DNA of 64,000 nt, taken from the NCBI GenBank assembly GCA_963738665.1, contig CAVTXL010000002.1, forward strand, positions 62,001 to 126,000, in the 5' to 3' direction. This document shows, piece by piece, positions 38,359 to 47,426 of this stretch. Every line of letters begins with the position of its first letter. Positions within the stretch are counted from its first letter, which is position 1. The stretch comes from JABDGM01 sp963738665 (GTDB lineage: Bacteria; Planctomycetota; Planctomycetia; Pirellulales; Lacipirellulaceae). Both the position numbers and the translations under genes were made by a program. The notes beneath the pieces are model-generated. The model was not told the origin of the DNA. It did no database searches and saw only the letters and a program-made list of their open reading frames with translations.

Positions 38359-41176
38359 CTAGACGGTGTTCGGCGGGAGGCCGGCCGCAGATTGCTGCTC
38401 GCTTGCTAAGCGGGCCTGCCACTCTTGCAAAAGGCGATGCGCGTCGCGAGGCGTCAGCTCGTCGAGATTCGCCTTGGCGGATTTCGTCGAGTAGGGGATG
38501 TTCTTCGGTAGCGAAGAGGGGCATTTGCCAGCCCGTTGACGACCGTGGTGTCGAGGCGTGGCCGTTGGTTGAGGGTGCGGCAAGGTGCGGCGAGCCGTCG
38601 TGGCCGTCGTGCTGCGCTTCGAGCCGCGCGAGGACTTCGCGGGCGCGGTCGTTGACGCTGCGCGGCACGCCGGCCAGTTGGGCGACATGGATGCCATAGC
38701 TCTTGTCGGCGGCGCCTGGGACGATCTCATGCAAAAACACAACTTGATCGTCCCATTCCTTCACGGCCACGTTAAAGTTGGCGACGCCTGGAAGCTGATC
38801 GGCGAGGTCGGTTAATTCGTGGTAGTGAGTGGCGAAAAGCGTGCGGCAGCCGATCGCCTCGTGGATGTGCTCGACGATGCTCCAGGCCAGCGACAGGCCG
38901 TCGTAGGTGCTGGTGCCGCGGCCGATTTCGTCGAGGATCACCAGGCTTCGCGGCGTGGCCGTGTTGAGGATGCGGGCCGTTTCGGTCATTTCGACCATGA
39001 ACGTGCTTTGGCCGCGCGCGAGCTCGTCGCTCGCCCCGATGCGGGCGAAGACGCGATCGGCGACGCCGACGGTCGCGCGGCGGGCCGGCAGGAAGCTGCC
39101 CATCTGGGCCATGATCGTCAGTAAGGCGGCCTGGCGGATGTAAGTGCTTTTGCCGGCCATGTTGGGGCCGGTGATGAGCAGAAGGCAGGGAGCAGGGAGC
39201 GGGGAGCAGGGAGCGATGCTGGATGCTGGAGGCTGGAAGCTGGATGCTGCTTGATTGTTGCTCGATATTGGACCGATGTCGGTTGGTGTGGCGTTGTTTG
39301 TTCCACTCCCTGCTCCCTGCTCACTGCTCCGTGCTGAACAGCACACTCCATTCGGCACGAACGTTCCCTCCGGCTCGGTCACGTCCAGCACCGGGTGGCG
39401 GCCGGCTTCGATGTCGAGGATCGGGTCGGCGGTGATCGTGGGGCGAACGTAGTTGCGGGCGCGGGCGAGCTCGGCGAGGCCGGCGAGGACGTCGAGTTCG
39501 GCGAGGGCGGCGGCCGTCGCTTGCAGTCGCTTGGCCGCGGCGGCGACCAGCTCGCGGAGCTGGACGAAGACGTCAATTTCGATTTGTTTGGAGCTGCTCT
39601 TCGGCCGACAGAACTTTTTCTTCGTATTCTTTCAGCTCGGGCGTGATAAAGCGCTCGGCGTTTTTGAGGGTTTGCTTGCGGATGTAGTCAGGCGGAATCT
39701 TGTCGCGGTGGGTATGGGTGATTTCGAGGTAATAGCCGAAGACGGAATTGAAGCCGACTTTGATGCTGGGAATGCCGGTGCGGGCGGCTTCGGCGGCCTG
39801 GTACTCGGCCATCCATTGCTTGCCGCCGGCCGAAAGCTCGCGGAGCTCGTCGAGGTCGGCGCGAAAGCCGCGCGGACAAAACCGCCGTCGCGGGGGGCGA
39901 GTGGGCAATCGTCGACGAGGGCCTGTTCGAGGGGACCGCGAACGTCGGCACAGAGGTCGAAGCGACTTTCGATGTCATTCAGAAGCGAGCTCGTGCGGCA
40001 AGCAAGTTTCGCTTTGATGTTCGGCAGGATCGCCAGCGTGCGGCCGAGGAAGGAGAGGTCGCGCGGGCTGGCGCGGCCGGTCGTCACGCGGGCCAGGAGC
40101 CGCTGCACGTCGTAAATCTGTTTGAGCGATTCGCGGATGTGCGTTGTGAGAGCGGCGTCGGCCAGCAGCTCGCCGACGGCGTCCAGCCGGGCGTCGATCG
40201 CCGCGACTTCGGTGAGAGGCGCGGCGAGCCACTCGGCGATGAGCCGTGCGCCGAGCGACGTGACGGTGCGATCGAGGACGCCGAGGAGCGAGCCTTCGCG
40301 GCGGCCGTCTCTGATTGTGGCCACCAGCTCCAGGCTGCGGCGCGTGGCGGCGTCGATCGCCAGTCGCTCGCCGGCTGAGTAGGGCGTGAGTCGATCGATG
40401 TGGGTGAGCGAGGCTCGCTGCGTTTCGGCCAGGTAGTCGAGCACGGCGCCGGCGGCGCGGAGGGAGGGTGAGTCGGCCCCGCCCGGCGCGGCGTCGAAGC
40501 CGAGGCCTTCGAGCGTGCGGGTGCCGAAGTGCTTCGTCAACGTGTCGACGGCGGCCGAGTGGCCGAAGGCCCAGGCCGGGCGGCGGGTGATAGCGAGAGG
40601 CCGTCGCGAGAATCGGTTTCGAGCAGGGGGGCCGATTCGTCGCTGACCAATAGTTCCGACGGGCCGATGCGGGCGAGCTGGTCGGCGAGCTGCTGCTTAG
40701 GAAAGGTGGCGGCGAAGAATCGGCCGGTGGAGACGTCGACCCAAGCCAGACCAACCGGGCAGTCAAGCGGTCCCGCGCGAGGTCGGTTCGACAAGGGCGG
40801 CCAGGAAGTTGCTGGCCTGGGGATCCAGGAGCGAATCGTCCGTGAGCGTGCCCGGCGTGACGATGCGGGTCACTTCGCGGCGGACGAGGCCTTTGGCCAG
40901 CTTGGGGTCTTCTACCTGCTCACAAATGGCGGCCCGGTAACCGGCGGCGATGATCTTGGCGAGGTAGGAATCGAGCTGATGATGTGGAAACCCGGCCATG
41001 GGGACTGGGTCGTCCCCCTTGTCGCGGCTGGTGAGCGCCAGGCCCAGCACGCGGGCGGCGGTGCGGGCGTCGTCGTAGAACAGCTCGTAGAAGTCGCCCA
41101 TGCGAAACAGCACGAGCGCGTCGCCGGCGGCGGCGCGGGCCTCGTGGTACTGCTGCATCATCGGCGTCATGGGCAT
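38359..41176 (-). CDS. mutS: DNA mismatch repair protein MutS, about five frameshifts and an in-frame repeat insertion
   Basis: All MutS parts are present across the frames. The mismatch-reading motif is LFRMGDFYELFYDDA (Phe-x-Glu). The connector, lever and clamp follow, with FGYYLEITHTH and LKEYEEKVLSAEEQ. Then come the ATPase Walker A TGPNMAGKSTYIRQ, Walker B SLVILDEIGRGTSTYDGLS and the HTH end. Breaks lie near 40790, 40580, 39880, 39600 and 38480. About 54 residues encoded by period-7 repeats (39187-39331) stand between EGTFVPNG and LLLITGPNMAGKS, where relatives have a short loop. The start MPMTPMMQQYHEAR is the standard one. Activity depends on whether the shifts are real. Confidence 0.9.
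39187..39331. repeat. period-7 arrays inside mutS
   Basis: Nine consecutive 7-base words run from 39187 to 39249: four of AGGGAGC type, then five of GATGCTG type. The inverted partner CACTCCC, TGCTCCC, TGCTCAC, TGCTCCG is at 39304-39331. The block is open in the mutS frame. Sixty-three bases of words equal 21 codons, so the frame is kept. Confidence 0.85.
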
Positions 41177-41215
41177 CGCGAGCGGGCCTCCATTGGCTCG
41201 CGATGTATGGTAGCA

Positions 41216-41340
41216 GAGTCGAGAGCTAAGAGTCGAGAGTCACGAGCCAGAAGATATAGCGCATTGCATCTCGTTCCCACGCCGAGCGCGGGAACGAGAA
41301 GTATTTCTCCGGCTCTTGACTTTGGACTCTCCGCCCTCAA
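41216..41340. repeat. period-7 array in inverted pair (word GAGTCGA), second locus
   Basis: Five words starting GAG (GAGTCGA, GAGCTAA, GAGTCGA, GAGTCAC, GAGCCAG) cover 41216-41250. The inverse arm GGCTCTT, GACTTTG, GACTCTC, CGCCCTC covers 41311-41338 and touches the fliG stop codon at 41341. Between them is a separate GTTCCC/GGGAAC palindrome (41268-41300). It fills the mutS-fliG gap. Confidence 0.8.
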
Positions 41341-42329
41341 CTACTTCACCAGCTCCTCTTCTTCATCGCCGGTGGCGATTTCGAGTTCGCCGCGGTCTTC
41401 CAGTCCGCGGATGATGTCGACGATTTCCTGTTGTTTGGCTTCGACGGCCGAGCGCTTGACGGCGCCGAGGAATTCCATTTCTTCGCGGAGCATCTGGGAG
41501 GTGCGCTCAGACATGTTCTTGAGGATCTTTTCGCGGAGCGATTCGCTGGCCCCCTTGAGGGCCATTGCCCACTGCGGCGTTTCGACGTTTTTGAGGACGG
41601 TTTGGATGTCTTTGTCGGTGAAGCGGGCGATATCTTCGAAGACGAACATCAGGCGGCGGATTTCTTCGACCAGGTCGGGCGTGTCCGCGCGGAGCGCTTC
41701 CATGATTGAGCGTTCGGTCGTGCGGTCGGAGACGTTGAGAATCTCGGCCACGGTCTCGACGCCGCCGGCCCGCTCGAAGCTTTGGCTCATCACGCTGGAC
41801 ATGCGGCGCTCTAGTCCCTGCTCGACTTCTCGAATGATGTCGGGGCTAGTGCGACCCATCGTAGCGATGCGGCGGACGACGGCCAGCCGTCGAACTTCGG
41901 ACAGGCCCGACAGAATTTCCGCACCCAGTGAGGGCGGCAGATGGGAGAGGATCAGGGCAATTGTTTGCGGGTGTTCGTCGTTGATGTACGTGAGGACGTT
42001 TTGGCTGTCGACCTGTGCAAAAAGCTGAACGGCATGGCCTCGATCGATTGACGGACGTTGTTCAGGGCCGCGGCGGCGCCGGGCCCGAGCGCTTTCTGCA
42101 TCAGCGCCTTGGCGACTTCCAGGCCGCCCAAGCGGCTGCCACCGGAGGGGCTGGCCTCGGCGAATTCTTTGATGACGCGGTCTTGTTCTTCGCCTGAGAT
42201 GGAGCGCATGCGGGCGATTTCGATCGACACCAGCTCGACTTGCTTGGGATCGAGCTTGGCCATCAGCGAGCTGGCTTCCTCTTCGGGAAGCGTCATCAAC
42301 AGGACGGCGGCGTTGTGGAGGTCGGCCAT
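41341..42329 (-). CDS. fliG: flagellar motor switch protein FliG, one frameshift
   Basis: About 329 residues. The N-terminal domain is MADLHNAAVLLMTLPEEEASSLMAKLDP. The middle domain has the family EHPQ motif across the break near 42010 (DEHPQTIALILSHL in the repaired frame). The C-terminal torque helix includes LMFVFEDIARFTDKDIQTVLKNVE. It is the C-ring protein that contacts the stator MotA and sets rotation direction. ATG 42329 is chosen; the longer frame upstream lacks coding pattern. No other flagellar gene is adjacent, but a FlgI-like gene and rpoN are in the window. Confidence 0.9.
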
Positions 42330-42551
42330 AGTGGTTTCAAATAGCCGGACCAGTTTGGTCCGGACCGGATCGACGGTGTAAATGTCCAGCGTGCTAGCAA
42401 TCGGGCGCAGCGATGCCGTTCGATTGATCGGCCGGCGAGGGTCGGCGACTTCAGTAGAATTTGACGGTTGCGCGGTTTGTAGCGGCGGACGGTCCGCCGG
42501 GCGAGGTGCGACGACAATGGCCACGTCGACACTCGCGACCAAGATGGCCGG

Positions 42552-43037
42552 CTAGGTGGCTGCTTGCTGCCAGATGGCGACCTGGCCGTCGCATTCGTCG
42601 AGTTCGAGTCGCAAATGTTTGGGTCGGACGCCTGCTTGGGCAAGCAGTGTGGCCAGCCGCTGGCCGATGTGGGCGGCGAGGAGCTCGGCCGTGGAATTGG
42701 GAATGGGGAGCAGGCGGCAATCGCCGGCCGGGAATGTCCAGTGACGGTCGCCGAGCGTGGCGGTGATGTGAGCGTCTTCTTCAAGCACCTGCAGTTGGGG
42801 ATGTTTGGTCGGCAAGAGCACGTAGTGATCGAGCTCGGCGACGATCGCGCGGAGCTGATCGCGGACGAGCAGGAAGTCGACGACGAGGTGGTCCGCATCG
42901 AGCGGCCCATGCACTTCGGCGGCGACCCGATAGTTGTGGCCGTGCAACCGCTCACAGTGCTCACCAATCGTGATGAAATGGGCGGCGCTGAAGAGGTGTT
43001 CACTCTTGGCGATGCGGACGTGATATGAGTCAGGCAC
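42552..43037 (-). CDS. queD: 6-carboxytetrahydropterin synthase / PTPS family
   Basis: A protein of 161 residues with the zinc ligands of the 6-pyruvoyl-tetrahydropterin synthase family: His in FSAAHFITIG and both His in CERLHGHNYRV. The catalytic Cys is in HCERLHGH. VDFLLVRDQLRAIVAELDHYVL is the usual second motif, and the Glu of NSTAELLAAHI binds the pterin. It probably makes 6-carboxytetrahydropterin for queuosine or other deazapurines; a folate-type role is possible. Its start overlaps the end of the alpha/beta hydrolase by eight bases. Other queuosine genes are not near. Confidence 0.82.
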   Translation of the reverse strand: MPDSYHVRIAKSEHLFSAAHFITIGEHCERLHGHNYRVAAEVHGPLDADHLVVDFLLVRDQLRAIVAELDHYVLLPTKHPQLQVLEEDAHITATLGDRHWTFPAGDCRLLPIPNSTAELLAAHIGQRLATLLAQAGVRPKHLRLELDECDGQVAIWQQAAT

Positions 43038-44111
43038 TGTGGAGAGAGGTGGCCGGGGTGGAGGAACGGGGGAAAGAGTGCTTCGATAGGAACTCTTGTG
43101 CGATTGCTAACGACTGGTCGGGTGCGTCCTCGACGACCCAGTGGCCAACGTCTGGCAGGCGATGCACTTCGGCCTGCGGCCAGGCGGCGATGAAGCGATC
43201 GAGGCAATCGGGGCGGAAGCACCAGTTGCGCATTCCCCAGACGAGGGCGATCGGGCGGTCGGCCAGGGACGAAAGTAGGCGCTCGATGTGGGCGAGTGTT
43301 TGCCAGGTCGGGTGGCGGGGGCCGTTGGGGATGTCGCGGACGAAACCATACACGGCGCGGCGGTGCTCGCTGGTGTCGTAGGGAGCGAGATAGCCGGCCG
43401 CGACGGTTGGCTCCAGTCGGCGGCGGCGGGCGAGTGTCATCCGCAGCGCGGCCAGGCTGAACAAATTGCCGCCCTGGACTGCGAGCCGGCCGACGAGCGG
43501 CAGGCGACAGGCGCGGATTCGCCAGGGAATATATCGTGGCGGATAAGCGGCTGTGTTGAAGAGAATGATTCGGCTGAGCCGCTGGGGCGTGCGGAGCATG
43601 CGCCCAGGCCGATCGCGCCGCCCCAGTCTTGGGCTATAAGTGTGATGTTGACGAGATTGAGCTGTTCGACCAGCGTCGCGAGATTGGCGATGTGATCGCT
43701 CAGCGTGAGGTAGCGCGGAGGCTTCTCGCTGAGGCCGCAGCCGAGGTGGTCGACGGCGATGCAGCGATATTGCGACCGAAAAGCGGAAATGAAGCGGCGC
43801 CAATGGAACGACCACGTCGGGTTGCCGTGGACGAAGAGCAATGTAGCGGGTCGAAGACCGGCCGTGGCGGAAACGCTCCGTGTGCCGTCCGCAGACGTGA
43901 ATAGGGCCGATTCCTCTTCTCCGCCGGCTACGGCACACGGAGCGTGCCCTCCGCGGCCGGTCTTCGACGTGCTACTATTCGGCCCTTCGTCCAGATAGTG
44001 CAGCCGGTGTCCGCCTACGGTGACGAAATGGGATGCGAACGGATAGAGCTCTGCGCCAGTCGCTGATTGGCGAATTATCCAGGGAATTCTCGTGGGCGGA
44101 CATGCGTTCAT
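43030..44111 (-). CDS. alpha/beta hydrolase (haloalkane dehalogenase-like) with an in-frame palindromic repeat, one frameshift
   Basis: About 360 residues from MNACPPTRIPWIIR. The core motifs are HGNPTWSFHWRRF (oxyanion region), DHLGCGLSEKP and the nucleophile elbow LIAQDWGGAIGL, whose Asp suggests haloalkane dehalogenase or a related enzyme. After a break near 43610 the cap and the end LVWGMRNWCFRPD and VGHWVVEDAPD supply the catalytic acid and His. Between DEGPN and LLFVHGN there are about 45 extra residues encoded by a 46-base-arm palindrome (43843-43975); relatives have only a few residues there. The substrate is unknown. Confidence 0.8.
43843..43975. repeat. 133-bp palindrome read in frame inside the hydrolase
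   Basis: The arms 43843-43888 and 43930-43975 pair at 40 of 46 positions, with a 41-base loop. The ends are GTAGC/GCTAC. In the hydrolase frame it is fully open and encodes, among others, TGRGGHAPCAV and DGTRSVSATAGLRPAT. One arm of the same family occurs at 53930-53978, where the open frame again reads DGTRSV-AAGLQPAT, and a half copy lies at 33105-33136. Confidence 0.85.
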
Positions 44112-44216
44112 TGTTTGGCGACGTCGGGTGCACGTCAACGAGACTTGGCTATTGTCTGCCGTCTGACGGCTCCGCTGTGCCGCAGCTATGATGATAGGTC
44201 GACGCTTTGGCCTCTC

Positions 44217-44222
44217 TATAAT
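44217..44222 (+). promoter_or_regulatory. possible -10 box of the DtxR-type gene
   Basis: TATAAT lies 35 bases before the ATG at 44258. A clear -35 is not visible. Confidence 0.3.
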
Positions 44223-44257
44223 CGCCTCCGAACCCATTCACCTTCCACTCGCTCGCC

Positions 44258-44908
44258 ATGCCCAGCCTGACGGTCGAAAACTACGTGAAGGCGATTTACC
44301 AGCTCGCGCCGGGAGAGAAGTCGGCGGTCGCGACGGGGCAGATTTCCGAATCGCTGGGCGTGCTGCCGGGAACGGTGACCAGCATGCTCAAGACGCTCGA
44401 CGAAAGCCGGCTGGCGACGTATACGCCGTACGAAGGCGTGCGATTGACGGCGGCTGGGCGGGCGCTGGCCCTGCGAGTGCTGCGGCGGCATCGTTTGATC
44501 GAGCAGTTTCTGTCACGAACGCTGGACCTGGCCTGGGATGAAGTGCACGAAGAGGCCGAGCACATGGAGCACGCCGTGAGCGACTGGCTTGTGGATCGGA
44601 TCGATGCCTACCTGGGCTATCCGAAGACCGATCCGCACGGCGACCCGATCCCAACGGCGGACGGCAACGTGGCGACGGTCGCCGACCGGGCGCTGGCCGG
44701 CTGCGCGGCCGGCAAGCGGTATCGGTTGGCGCGGGTGACTGATCAGTCGCCGGAGTTTCTGCGCTATTTGTCGCAGGCCGGGTTGGAGATTGGGACTGAG
44801 GTGGCGCTCGTGACGAACGATGCGGCGCGGGACAGCGTGACGATCGAATTGGCCGGCAAAGAGAAGCGGTTGTCGCGCGAAGCGGCCGGCAAATTGCTGA
44901 TGCGGTAA
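44258..44908 (+). CDS. DtxR/MntR-family metal-dependent regulator
   Basis: A protein of 216 residues. The N-terminal winged helix (ENYVKAIYQL, ISESLGVLPGTVTSMLKTLDESRL, VRLTAAGRALA) is followed by the metal-binding and dimer domain with RRHRLIEQFL, WDEVHEEAEHMEHAVSD and the PHGDPIP motif. The C-terminal SH3-like FeoA domain (ALAGCAAGKRYRLARV ... IELAGKEKRLSREAAGKLLMR) is complete. With Fe2+ or Mn2+ it would repress metal-uptake genes; its targets are not in this window. Confidence 0.9.
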   Translation: MPSLTVENYVKAIYQLAPGEKSAVATGQISESLGVLPGTVTSMLKTLDESRLATYTPYEGVRLTAAGRALALRVLRRHRLIEQFLSRTLDLAWDEVHEEAEHMEHAVSDWLVDRIDAYLGYPKTDPHGDPIPTADGNVATVADRALAGCAAGKRYRLARVTDQSPEFLRYLSQAGLEIGTEVALVTNDAARDSVTIELAGKEKRLSREAAGKLLMR

Positions 44909-44971
44909 AGGCGAATTGCGGCGCAACTAGACCTCGCCATCGCAAATGCGTACAACAGAATAACCGTCGGC

Positions 44972-45078
44972 GTCCGGTGAGGGGCCTCTGCGAAGGGGAC
45001 CGCGAGAAACCTGGTCAGGGTGGAAACACAGCAGCCATAAGCATGTGTCTCTTTGTGCGGGGGCCTCTCACCGGGGGC
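44972..45078 (+). ncRNA. ffs: signal recognition particle RNA, small bacterial type
   Basis: The domain IV signature is present: GGTCAGG (45013-45019), GGAA (45022-45025) and GCAGCC (45031-45036) form the Ffh-binding loop region. The ends CCGGTGAGGGGCCT (44974-44987) and GGGCCTCTCACCGG (45061-45074) close a hairpin of about 100 bases. It lies upstream of dnaX on the same strand, a placement seen in many bacteria. The RNA guides Ffh and ribosomes to FtsY and the membrane. Confidence 0.88.
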
Positions 45079-45090
45079 CGAAAAAACAGA

Positions 45091-45190
45091 AAATGTTGAA
45101 TGCAAAATGAGGAAATGCCAGAAGCGAAATGAAGAAGATCGCATCTCATTTTGCATTTTTTATTGAACATTTTGCATTTTGCATTTATCG
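45091..45190. repeat. AT-rich period-7 array in inverted pair (word TTTTGCA)
   Basis: AAATGTT, GAATGCA, AAATGAG, GAAATGC, then GAAATGA, run from 45091 to 45132. CATCTCA, TTTTGCA, TTTTTTA, TTGAACA, TTTTGCA, TTTTGCA run from 45142 to 45183. All keep a 7-base step. It fills the space between SRP RNA and dnaX. Confidence 0.85.
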
Positions 45191-45211
45191 GTAGTTAACG
45201 AATTCGTGCCA

Positions 45212-46848
45212 ATGGTTGATCGCGACTCATCCAATGCCTTATCTGCCTCTCCCCCGGGCGAATACGTCGTCATCGCCCGCCGTTACCGGCCGCAGACGTT
45301 TGACGAGCTTGTGGGGCAAGAGCACGTGGCCCGGGCTCTGCAGCAGGCGATCACCAGTGACCGGGTCGGGCACGCCTATCTATTCACCGGCGCCCGCGGC
45401 GTGGGGAAAACTTCGGCCGCGAGGATTCTGGCTAAGGCGCTTAATTGCGTGAATGGCCCGACACCGACGCCTTGCAACGAGTGCGACATTTGCCGGTGCG
45501 TATCGACGGGCGACGACGTCGACGTGATCGAGATCGATGGGGCCAGCAACCGCGGAATCGATGAGATTCGCCAATTGCGGCAGAACGTGGCGGTGCGTCC
45601 GAGCCGGGCGCGGTTCAAAATCTATATCATCGACGAAGTGCACATGCTGACCAAGGAGGCGTTTAACGCCCTCTTGAAGACGCTCGAAGAGCCGCCCGAG
45701 CATGTGAAATTCATCTTCGCCACGACCGAGCCGCACAAGATTCCGATTACGATATTGTCGCGCTGCCAGCGGTTTGACTTTGCCGGCATCCGGGCGGGCC
45801 AGATTCAGACGCGGCTGATGCAGATCGCGGCAGCCGAGGGTGTCGAAGTCGAGCCGGCGGCGGTGCAGATTTTGGCCAGCCGCGCGGCCGGCTCGATGCG
45901 GGACAGCCAGTCGTTGCTTGAGCAATTGCTCGCCGTGGCCGACAGACGGATCACAGCAGCCGACGTCACGCAACTGTTGGGGATCGCGCCGCGGAGCGGC
46001 TGACGGGGCTGGTGCGGCATTTGGTGGAGCGGAACGCAAGCGGGGCGCTGGCCGAGATGGAAGCGGCGATCGAGGGCGGCGTGGAAGTGGGGCAACTGCT
46101 CGATCAACTTGTCGGTTACTTTCGCGACGTGATGACGGCCGCGGTCGGTTGCACCGCCGAGCAAATGCTGTATGCACTGCCGTCGCAGGCGGAGGAAATT
46201 GCCGAGACTGGGCGGCGACTCGGCCTGACGACGATCTTGGCAATCGAGCAGATTTTGGATCACACGGCGGCCCGGATGCGGGTGAGCATGCACGGCCGGA
46301 CGCTGGTAGAAATGGCGGTCGTGCGGATTTGCAATTTGGAGAATCTTGACGAACTGGCGGCGCTCGTGGCCGAGTTGCGTGGCGAAGCTGAAAATGCGGC
46401 GCCAGGCCAATCGCCGCCAGCCGAGTTGCGGCAGCCGAAATCTGCCTTGCCGCCGACGCCGCCAATAAAAAAAAACGATGAATCGTTAGCGAGCGCAAGG
46501 CTGGGGCGGATTGCGACGCTGCCGACCTCGGCGGGCGGCGCTGCGGCTAGTGAGGCGTCCGAAGACGCGGCGCACAAATGCGAATCTGCGGAGGTTGCAG
46601 CACCGGTCGTCGGAGCAGCAAGCTCGGAATCGCGGCCGCAAGAATCAGTCCTAAGTCGGTTTCAACAGGCCCTGACGGCGGTTGAGGATCGCGATAATGG
46701 CGATACCGCCGTGCGGCCACCGCGGGCTTCGCGCCGCGAGCAGTTGGCGGAGGTGGCCGAGCGGCCGCTGGTGCGGCGGGCGATGGAACTGTTCGACGTG
46801 CCGCCAGGTCAATTTCGTTATACGCCGGCGGAGAGCGATTCCGGTTAG
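45212..46848 (+). CDS. dnaX: DNA polymerase III subunit tau (and probably gamma), one frameshift
   Basis: About 545 residues. The AAA+ clamp-loader part has VIARRYRPQTFDELVGQEH, Walker A FTGARGVGKTSAARI, zinc cysteines in CNECDICRCV, Walker B IYIIDEVHML, and SRC motif LSRCQRFDF. Domain III and a Pro/Ala-rich linker follow. The frame breaks at about 45990-45998 in a GCGCCGCGG run, one base short, probably a sequence error. ATG 45212 gives MVDRDSSNALSASPPGEYVVIARRYRP. A run of nine A at 46467-46475 may produce the short gamma form. The stop TAG is the first triplet of a MITE-like element. Confidence 0.93.
46467..46481 (+). promoter_or_regulatory. predicted slippage site making DnaX gamma
   Basis: Nine A follow ATA codon bases; the zero frame reads AAA AAA AAC GAT GAA. 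One extra A, or a -1 ribosome slip, gives Lys-Arg and then TGA at 46479-46481. The product would have about 420 residues, close to E. coli gamma (431). E. coli dnaX uses A-AAA-AAG, and Thermus dnaX uses a run of nine A. This one is inferred by analogy. Confidence 0.6.
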
Positions 46849-46999
46849 CAGCCGTTGAAAAAGTCGACGGGCTGCTGCATCGTACGGATGCGATGCCAAG
46901 ACTGCGACTGAAGTCGCAGTTTTGCGAGCTGTGACGAGCTTTGCTCGGCACTGGGCGAGGTTGAAAAACGCCACGATGGCGTATTTCAACGGGCGGTTA
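46846..46999 (-). mobile_element. MITE-like element, copy 2
   Basis: The inverse copy of 28694-28848, starting TAGCAGCCGTTGAAAAAG and ending TTTCAACGGGCGGTTA. It has the same internal palindromes (GACTGCGACT...AGTCGCAGTT) with scattered substitutions. It lies exactly between dnaX, whose TAG stop it provides, and ybaB. Sequence drift between the two copies suggests old insertions. Confidence 0.8.
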
Positions 47000-47042
47000 G
47001 ACGATTCGTCTCACTCAAAGTTCGACAGGAGTGGTGCCTGAC

Positions 47043-47426
47043 GTGTTCAAAGGACTCGGCAATCTGGCAAATATTGGTTCGCTGCTAAAGCAGGCTCAGG
47101 AGATGGGTGGGCGAATGCAGGCGATTCAGAACGAGCTGCGCACGAAGCGGGCGACCGGCTCGGCCGGCGGCGGCCTTGTCGAAGTCGAAATGAACGGGTT
47201 AGGCGATGCGCTGAGCGTGCGGATTGATCCGTCCCTTGTCGAAAAAGGCGAGCGAGAAATGATCGAGGATTTACTGCCGGCGGCAATTCGGGCAGCGCAA
47301 GAGAAGGCCCGAGCCCTCAACGCCGAGGCGATGCAGTCGCTGGCAGGCGGTATTAACGTGTCGGGCTTGCAAGAGGCCCTGTCCCAGTTGGCCGGAGGGG
47401 ACGAAGCAGAACCCCCGGCCCGATAG
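47043..47426 (+). CDS. ybaB: YbaB/EbfC-family nucleoid-associated protein
   Basis: About 127 residues. LKQAQEMGGRMQAIQNELRTKRATGSAGGGLVEVEMNGLGDALSVRIDPSLV contains the helical dimer core and the family GG-x-V-xVxxNG-type strand pair. The C-terminal helices hold LLPAAIRAAQEKARALNAEAM. Dimers bind DNA without much sequence preference. GTG 47043 is favoured, because AGGAG (47028-47032) sits about ten bases upstream and the product begins MFKGLGNL as in relatives; GTG 47031 is also possible. dnaX-ybaB order is the normal one, but recR does not follow. Confidence 0.88.
   Translation: MFKGLGNLANIGSLLKQAQEMGGRMQAIQNELRTKRATGSAGGGLVEVEMNGLGDALSVRIDPSLVEKGEREMIEDLLPAAIRAAQEKARALNAEAMQSLAGGINVSGLQEALSQLAGGDEAEPPAR

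Noticed and set aside
38359..41176. mutS as a pseudogene causing a mutator strain
   Set aside because: Essential neighbours such as leuS show the same kind of breaks, so sequence errors explain it first.
3900..45190. CRISPR array interpretation of the short repeats
   Set aside because: Units are 7 bases without unique spacers, and no cas genes are present.
45985..46005. Programmed frameshift at the dnaX break
   Set aside because: The break is before domain III, has no slippery heptamer, and would remove tau entirely; a missing base fits better.
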